Assembly: GCA_003117195.1 (NCBI GenBank) | Contig: BDSI01000050.1 | Coordinates: forward strand, 372,001-436,000 | Length of the DNA: 64,000 nt | Direction of reading: 5' to 3' | DNA from: Eudorina sp. 2006-703-Eu-15 | Taxonomy: Eukaryota; Chlorophyta; Chlorophyceae; Chlamydomonadales; Volvocaceae | Shown: in pieces, positions 58,201-64,000 of the stretch | How the letters are laid out: every line of letters starts with the position of its first letter | Numbering within the stretch: position 1 is the first letter of the stretch | Made by a program: the position numbers and the translations under genes | The notes under the pieces: generated by a model | What the model saw: only the letters and a program-made list of their open reading frames with translations | Told to the model about the DNA's origin: nothing | The model's database searches: none

Positions 58201-59133
58201 AGCGCCAGGTCATTGACCCAGTCCGCGTGGCCGTCGAAGCTGGCCTCCAGCAACGGCTCCGGCCCGGCCACGTCCCATCTGCACCGTCGCCGCGTCGCAG
58301 ACATCCAACAGACATCCAACAGACATCCAACAGATATCCAACAGACATCCAGCGTCATCCGGTTCGCGGAGGGCGGGGGCAAGAGGGGGTTACAGGAATG
58401 GGTAGGCGTTGGTAAGAGGGGGGAAGTTGGGGTTGGGGAATTTCGGAGAGGGGCGCATCACAGGGCCGGCCGGGGATTGCCAGCCCGGGGTCAATGCAGT
58501 ATCCAATGCGCACACGGCCGAAGCGGGGCGTAGGTATGCCCCTTGCCTGCCTACGAGCACTTGTGCCTTGCCTGCCTACGAACACGACTGACGCGGGGTT
58601 GGGCGTTGCGTCATGGGCAGGGGCTAGTGAAGAGCACACGAACGGATGTCCTTCCATAGAATGCATAGGATGCTGTGTAAGGTTGATGGGAAGATTACCG
58701 CCCATGGCATCTGTCAGGCAAGAACCACCGAAGGCTGAGGAGCGGGCGCAACCAGAAGGGGTGGTGTCCTGCGCCCTGGTACTACCCGGTAGGTTTGCAA
58801 ACCCAGTCATGCGGTGCGCGGTTATGCACTGCTGACGGCCACACAGACGTGACGCGCCGCCGCCGCGGGGTGCTTGCCTTTTCACTGTCGAGTCCCGCGA
58901 GGCCGTGAATAGGAGTTTGTGGTTTGGCACCGAGGGAAACAGCAGCGCCTCCACGCCCGCGCAGTGCTGGAAGGAAAGCACATCCGAATCATCTCACAGG
59001 ATCGATCTTGCATAAGACGACAGGTATCAAAGCAGGCTAACTCCTGCGCTACCTTGTCATCACTCGGGTGTCGAAAGACTATGGAAACCTTGCGCTCCTT
59101 CCGGACTCGAGAAGTCACTCCGTTGGTATACAT
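49273..59133 (-). CDS. WDR48: WDR48/UAF1 orthologue, WD40 plus DUF3337, 17 exons, about 780 aa
   Basis: Exons 59133-59053, 58966-58878, 58278-58130, 56728-56607, 56268-55927, 55656-55549, 55347-55235, 54611-54529, 53883-53746, 53481-53371, 52909-52794, 52481-52308, 51861-51603, 51321-51169, 50581-50486, 49926-49798 and 49440-49361. Phases agree except at 51603/51321. The order of blocks follows animal WDR48: [112 protein letters not shown], and the tail [23 protein letters not shown]48 activates the deubiquitinases USP1, USP12 and USP46 and acts in FANCD2/PCNA deubiquitination. Intron 1 is GT-AG; intron 2 has a GC donor (AAAAG|GCAAGC). Exon 5 has a Gly-rich insert. After 49361 the frame reads on to a stop at 49273, or a short last exon was missed. 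Confidence 0.85.
51089..51146 (+). repeat. Two (CA)n runs in a WDR48 intron
   Basis: Dinucleotide runs at about 51082-51103 and 51133-51146, in the intron between exons 14 and 15, separated by a GGGCGGGCGGG stretch. Confidence 0.8.
52045..52238 (+). repeat. 64-bp minisatellite in a WDR48 intron
   Basis: Three tandem copies start at 52045, 52109 and 52173. Each reads ACCACATCTTTCCACCACCC, TCCTGCCTCCAACC, ACCACATCCACCAGCACGCT. The array lies in the intron between exons 12 and 13. Confidence 0.9.
52721..52825 (-). repeat. 35-bp tandem triplication of an exon end and splice donor
   Basis: Three copies start at 52721, 52756 and 52791. On the minus strand each contains GGCCAGGTGGCGGCGTACGG, CAAG, then GTGAG. 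The first copy in the transcript (52791-52825) holds the true end of WDR48 exon 11 (AAG|GTGAGC at 52794). The next two repeat the coding end and donor inside the intron. Confidence 0.9.
55082..55146 (-). repeat. Family B dispersed repeat in a WDR48 intron
   Basis: It reads TGTTACAGCGGACCCC, GGGTCATCGGTGACAGTCAA, CGGCGACAGCCGAGGCTTCC on the plus strand. It is an almost exact inverted copy of 6836-6896. It lies in the intron between exons 7 and 8. Confidence 0.85.
58300..58351 (-). repeat. 11-bp minisatellite next to a splice acceptor
   Basis: Nearly five copies of TGTTGGATGTC (minus strand) end about 20 nt before the acceptor of WDR48 exon 3 (58278). They occupy the position expected for the branch point and pyrimidine tract. 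Confidence 0.9.
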
Positions 59134-59747
59134 TCCGCGACCTTAGCACCCAAGATGCCTAGACCTTCTTCCCGTGGGGTCAAACATCCCTTAAGGTGGC
59201 AGCAGTTACATTCCAAGGTAATCTCCGAAAGGTTGACTTAATTTCTTGGTTGCACGCTCGAGGGTTTAGCTTTCACACCAGGCTTCACTTGCAAAGGAGT
59301 GTGTGTGTACGACCCTACCGTATAACGAGGTTCCTCAGCTCATTGCTAATGCATAAAACCCAGTGAAGTGTAGAAGTACTTATCCTCTTGTCCCACATTC
59401 TTGAGCTTCTGCACGTTTGTCACGCGACACACCTACGCTTATGTACGTTGCATCTCATCCTCATCTCTTGCTTACATTACTTTGATTAGCTTCGTATGTA
59501 GAACTTACTGATAGAGCTTTTATTACTTGTAATTCATTTCCCAATCTTCTGCACACGATAGGTTGCCCTGTGCCGGTGTCACCGTTTGCGGCATCAGAAG
59601 CGTAATCCTTGAACTCTGCAATATATTGTCTTGAGCTGTCAAATTAGCCTCAGCGCTGCAACTCATTTGGGACTCGATCTGCTCGTGTAAGCAGTACGGG
59701 AAGGGTTTCCTGCTTTCCTCATCCTCCTAACTGTATCCTTCTGAATC
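59134..59747. promoter_or_regulatory. Upstream region of WDR48, AT-rich
   Basis: About 600 bp, clearly more AT-rich than the genes. It should contain the WDR48 promoter by position. No open frame or recognised element was found. Confidence 0.35.
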
Positions 59748-60039
59748 TCACAGATACACGTTGTCGATTATGATGCTGAAGATATAATTCTCATCGACGG
59801 TGCTTGTCGGCGCATTGCTGCGTCCGTCGTGGACCTCGCTCGTCGTAACCTGCCCGCTAGACCCCATCGTAGACTTCGTGCGAGTACTGTCAGGCCGGAC
59901 GGGCGATAAATTGTTAATCGAAACATCGTAGCCAGGCCAGCATCGCTGTCTATTGTAAACTGCAGGGCCGCCTGCCAAAGGCGAAAGTGCTCTACAGCTT
60001 GTCTGAGCGTGTATTGCTGCAAGCCTTGCGGCGGGAATC
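59748..60039 (-). other. Unassigned open block, possibly a 3' exon
   Basis: A minus frame is open from about 60039 to a TGA at 59748. It reads RCWPGYDVSINNLSPVRPDS, then TRTKSTMGSSGQVTTSEV, and ends ENYIFSIIIDNVYL. The ending resembles the last strand of secreted beta-sandwich proteins, but no family is recognised. A second frame across the same bases (VEHFRLWQAALQFTIDSDAG) is equally protein-like. A frameshift or an intron could link the two. Confidence 0.3.
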
Positions 60040-60564
60040 TAACATCCTGTGCATTGTACCAGCGCGTCCCATTGCGCTCTGCTGCTGCGGGCTGAAGACG
60101 TGTTTCCTGGCATGCATCTATGGGCAGCACTTAACATGACTAATTGTCCAATTCAATCACGTCCTTTGCGGCTCATCAGCTTGACCCCATATAATCCTGG
60201 CAGTACGCGTCTCGCGGGGGTGCAGTAAAATAAGCGCGCGCACCGAACGTTAGTACCCATCTGCGGCCGCGGCCACAGGCTTCATCCACCCACCGTCCCT
60301 GACCAGTGACCGCCCCGCCATGCGTGTACGACTTGCGTACCGCCATGCATGTACGACGATTCCTCCTGAAGTGCCTTTTCTGGCCCTCCGCACACAACGA
60401 GACGATCATACAAACACGACACAAGAGGCACGCATCCAAGCGAGGCACCCACCTCCTCGCTCCTCCTCCTGCTATGTATACGACATGGGGCCGCTGCGTG
60501 CCCACCCCCGCCAGCCAGGAGGCCAAGCGGGGCGCCCACATACCGTACGGCGAGCGAGGGGCGC

Positions 60565-60776
60565 GCACACGCACACGCACACGCACACGCACACGCACAC
60601 GCACACGCACACGCACACGCACACGCACACGCACACGCACACGCACACGCACACGCACACGCACACGCACACGCACACGCACACGCACACGCACACGCAC
60701 ACGCACACGCACACGCACACGCACACGCACACGCACACGCACACGCACACGCACACGCACACGCACACGCACACAC
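60565..60776 (+). repeat. (CACACG)n hexanucleotide array, about 35 copies
   Basis: Perfect or near-perfect GCACAC units for 212 bp, with purine/pyrimidine alternation throughout. The long open frames in all six readings (Thr-Arg, His-Thr, Val-Arg, Ala-Cys) are artefacts of the repeat. It is not the volvocine telomere repeat (TTTTAGGG). Confidence 0.97.
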
Positions 60777-61263
60777 AAGCGCACTCCAAGGTATCACTCA
60801 GGTCCGGCGGGTGGGTTCGTCCTTCCTTGCCTCTAACCCGGGTCGCCGCAGCTACATACATCCTGGTACGTACGTACACCGCCCGCAGGGGTCGGTACCG
60901 CACCCGCCTGCCTTGCAGAGCGGATAGCCTCTACGCTCTACCAGCCAGGCACCCTCGCATTGCACGCACACCGTAGTGCGGGCTGCCGTGCGTGCCTGGC
61001 TGGGACGGGAAATAAACAGGGCCCGCGGGAGGCGGGACCCCCGCCGGCGGTCGCGACAGGACCAAGCTACCAACCCTCGGTCGGGTTGCACTGCTGCTGA
61101 TATCTGATCTGCCGTACCTTCCCGTACCCGCAACGACACCCAGTTCGGGTGGGACACGGGGTCAGCGCTGACCTGCAACAGGTAGGGGCCGATCAGCCTG
61201 CCGGCGTGCCGGGGGCAATCTGTGCTGGACACTTTTATGCACACGCACACGCACTTTTATGCA

Positions 61264-62200
61264 CACGCACACTACATCGACTCCGCTCGCATGGCACGGT
61301 GCGCCGCACGGGCATGGGCGACCTTCGTACAGGGCTGCCTGGGTACTCGCGCGGGGGCCGGGCGATGGGGTGATTGGCGGCAATGGGCCGAACTAGATCG
61401 ACGCCTGGTGGACCTTCAAGCAAGGCTGCCAGCGGCCTGGGTGGCAGCAGCCCTAGAGGTACGGGCGAACGGGGCCCAGGGGGCGCATGTGCCCACGGAA
61501 GAGGAGGTGACGGCCATGCTGCTCGATCGCATGGGCTGGCGGTTGAAAAATGGGCTGAAGGTGGCCCTGAGAGAGTATTCTGTTCGAGTGGGGACGGCGA
61601 TGCAACTAACCGAGGTGGCGGAACGTCGCAGCGCGGCCCACTTGCTGTTTGCCTGTGAGGCGATAGGACTGGGGGCCACCGACCCGATCACTCAGGTGGC
61701 GGCCGCCCAGATCCAGGGGCTGCTGAGCCGCCTCTGGCTTAGTACCCGGTGGGAAAATGAGCATAAGGAGACCTTTTGGCGCCTCACAGTCGATGGCGTC
61801 CCGTTGTTGGGCAATTCCCATATGCGTCACGCGAGAGTGGCGCGGTGTGGATGCGGTGGATACCCAACGGAAGGCGGGGGGACAGAAACACCCCGCCAGC
61901 ACCTCAGATGGAATCGCGCCTAGGGGCGCGGCTACGGAGGTCGCATGTCTGGCTGGCGGAACCCCCGCCACCTGTGGAGCAATGTGTATGGGATGTGGTA
62001 GTGTTGGTCGCGATCGCGGCCATGGAGACTGGTCGCCGGGCAGTGTCACGAGCCAGGCGTGGGTCTTCCAAGACCTCGTGAGGGTGCAGCGCTGGGTGCC
62101 TCAGGGGTGGTGGTAGCTGGGTAATGGGGTGCCTGTGTGGGCGACCTCCCCTGTGCTTGGCTTTATCCACTTCTGGGGATTCTGCCCTCTGCTGTGCCAA
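61264..62200 (+). pseudogene. Decayed retroelement coding end (RT-associated C terminus)
   Basis: A frame open from about 61264 encodes VQGCLGTRAG, LLDRMGWRLKNGLKVALRE, HLLFACEAIGLG, ENEHKETFWRLTVDGVPLLG, NSHMRHARVARCGCGGYP and TPRQHLRWNRA, then TAG at 61921. The W-R-L..D-G-V-P-L..N-S-H followed by CGCGG and an H is the zinc-binding tail usual after reverse transcriptase in algal LINE-type elements, where H(H/F)W-x-C-P-V-A should follow. Here it is broken. In other frames the expected continuation resumes: VWLAEPPPPVEQCVWDVVVL, then VFQDLVRVQRWVPQGWW at 62066-62116. At least two frameshifts and the stop show it is a relic. No polymerase core lies upstream. Confidence 0.5.
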
Positions 62201-62235
62201 TCCCTTTGGTAGTGTTACCCCGCTGCGCGCCTCTG

Positions 62236-62400
62236 CTTGCTTCGGTGCCTGGCTGATGCGGCCCCTGGGGCGGCTGGCGCGGCCTCTGAGGCGGCTGATG
62301 CGGCCCCTCAGGCGGCTGACGCGGCCTCTGAGGCGGCTGGACTGATCTCTGGGGCTGCTGGTGCGGCCCCTGGCGATATTGGTTTGAACCCTGGGGCGGC
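62236..62400 (+). repeat. 21-bp GC-rich tandem repeat
   Basis: About five units of GCGGCC(C/T)CTGAGGCGGCTG with A/C variation. In one plus frame they encode repeats of AADAASEAADAAPQ; in one minus frame, repeats of PPEGPHQPPQRPRQ. Confidence 0.8.
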
Positions 62401-64000
62401 TGGTGTGGGGAGGCTACTGCCCGTGTTGAAGGGGACGGCTCTGAGTAGGTCGAGGTCAGTTCTGACGACGGCGGGCTGCTGTGTGCGATCTCATTATTGG
62501 CTTGAGTCGGCGATGGCGGTACCGGCGGATCAAGCCGCGGGTCTAGGGGCGGTGACAGGAGTGATGGCGGCAGTGACACGGATGAGGATGGTGCGAGTGG
62601 CGATGGCGATGATGGTGCGGATGGCGATGGCGGCAGTGATACTAATCCTTGTCGTGGCAGTAATGGCGGTCGGGGCAGCAATTAGGGACCGAAGCGCACG
62701 GGCCTCCTGGAACGTGGTATTGGTGGTCTTTGCGGCGGTGCCGTTGTTGGTCTGCCGGCTGCTTTTGAGTGCGGCGTTGATGCTGTCCGTGATTCGGTGT
62801 TGATGCTGGCCGTGATTGTTGCGGCTGCGCAGGGCTGATGCGCTTCTGTGGCCGTGATGGCGGCGGCCGCGGAAGGCGGATGTTTTTCTGTGGCCGTGAT
62901 GGGGGCGGCTGCGCAGGGCTGATGCCCCTCTGTGGCGCGGAGAGCCGCTGTGGCGCTGGCACCGTTCGTGGAGGGGACCAAACGCTCCAGGGAAGGAGGT
63001 CGCCGCGGAATGGCCGATGCGGTACAGGCGGGCCGCCTCCTGCTGCAAACGGCTGGGATGCAGAGGGCGGCGGCCCAGGTCGGGTGCGGATCGGCGGAGG
63101 CCGTGGCTTCGATGGCTGTGCGGGAGGTGCCACTGCGGAGACACCGGAGGGCTCTGGAAGTCGCGGAGGGCGAGCAAGGTGGTGAGGATGCGGTAGTAAT
63201 GGCATGGGCGTCGGTAGTTTAGAGGGCAGAGGGGATAATAATACCGGGCCAGAGGTATTGCTACTTGCAGTTGAGGTGGAGGTGGGTGAGTCGGCGGCGC
63301 GACCGTGGTGGAAGGAGTGGGTGGCTTGTCAGTTAAGCCTTTTGGCGGCGGTGGAGGACGGCGGCGGGGTGTGTCTTCCGATGGAGGTGGAGCAGGCGAC
63401 GGGCCGCCGGCGGGGTACGGCGGCGCCCGCGTGTGGGCGACTGATGAAGGGGGAGCAGAGAGGTAGAGTGGTGGTGCTGGATGTTGTGGATGCGCAGTTA
63501 CAACTGGCGGTAAGACTGTCGCGGGAGGCATTTCTGGTGATGGCGGTGGGACGGACCCATGGGACGGACCCATGGGACGGTTTAACGACCGGCGCTCCCA
63601 CGGGGGAGAGCGGTCCAGGAAAGGCGGGTGTCGCGAAGTGTGGGTTGCGGGGAAGTACGACATAAGGTTACGCCGGAGATGCCGGCGGACTTGAGGGCGA
63701 TCCAAGGCTGCTGGGGAGGTACTGCGCGTGATGCGGTGGAGGAGGGAGTGGTGGGGCAGGGGGGCAGATGGGTGGCGGCGGAGGTGGCGGTTGGGCAGTC
63801 GGTGACAGTGGCAGTGGAGGAGGTGGCGATGGGGGCTTGGGTGACAGTGGCGGTGAAGGAGGTGGCGATGGGGCTTGGGTGACAGTGGCAATGGAGGAGG
63901 TGGCGATGGGGGTTTGGGTGACAGTGGCACCAACGGAATCATGGTGTAAAGTGAGGGCGCAAGCCGTGGTGATGCCGGTGGCCGTGGTGTCGGGCTGGGT
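62401..64000. other. GC-rich low-complexity region to the window edge
   Basis: A 470-codon minus frame (62530-63942) and several plus frames are open, but all are built of short internal repeats. Examples are a GTGGCCGTGATGG-type repeat at 62840-62930 and a unit of about 48 bp around GTGACAGTGGC, GGTGGCGATGGGG at 63790-63930. No domain or splice signal is evident. The region may belong to a retroelement. Confidence 0.35.

Noticed and set aside
60565..60776. Telomeric repeat
   Set aside because: The unit CACACG is not the green algal TTTTAGGG type, and the array is internal.
60176..60976. Thr-Arg, His-Thr, Val-Arg and Ala-Cys repeat proteins
   Set aside because: Pure translation of the CACACG array; all frames are open.

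Overview
The window looks like nuclear DNA of a volvocine green alga (the Chlamydomonas, Gonium, Volvox lineage). The evidence is GC-rich, intron-dense genes with GTGAGT or GTGCGT donors, two genes of the pherophorin extracellular-matrix family, an F-box protein with ankyrin-like WL..GCPW repeats, and much simple-sequence repeat. The species cannot be named. Most genes are split into many short exons, so I rebuilt them by joining in-frame blocks at AG/GT borders whose phases agree. Exon lists are in the entries.

Layout. 0.2-4.3 kb: a phospholipid scramblase-family gene and a small unknown two-exon gene, both minus. 7.0-8.4 kb: a pherophorin-like gene with two tandem domains (minus). 12.3-14.8 kb: the F-box/ankyrin-like gene (plus). 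16.6-20.1 kb: a complete seven-exon pherophorin (minus). 22.5-25.2 kb: an unknown two-helix membrane protein (minus), divergent from an EMSY-like ENT/Tudor chromatin gene at 25.5-30.4 kb (plus). 32.5-37.5 kb: two minus-strand paralogues of an unrecognised family. 39.5-42.0 kb: a GET2/CAMLG-like ER receptor subunit (minus), divergent from a TMEM161-like membrane protein at 42.2-45.8 kb (plus). 49.3-59.1 kb: a 17-exon WDR48/UAF1 orthologue (minus). 61-64 kb: a decayed retroelement and low-complexity DNA.

The genes do not form one pathway: they cover membrane and protein-insertion functions, cell wall or matrix, chromatin, and deubiquitinase regulation. Two head-to-head pairs share short intergenic regions (376 and 223 bp).

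Between and inside the genes lie at least two families of short dispersed repeats. Family A has the near-palindromic core TTGTAACGGTTACA. Family B starts TGTTACAGCGGACCCC. Several copies sit in introns. Other repeats are a 35-copy CACACG array, a 420-bp pyrimidine tract in an intron, a triplicated exon end with its splice donor in WDR48, and several minisatellites. The observations most worth follow-up are the paralogue family, the two repeat families and the triplicated splice donor.
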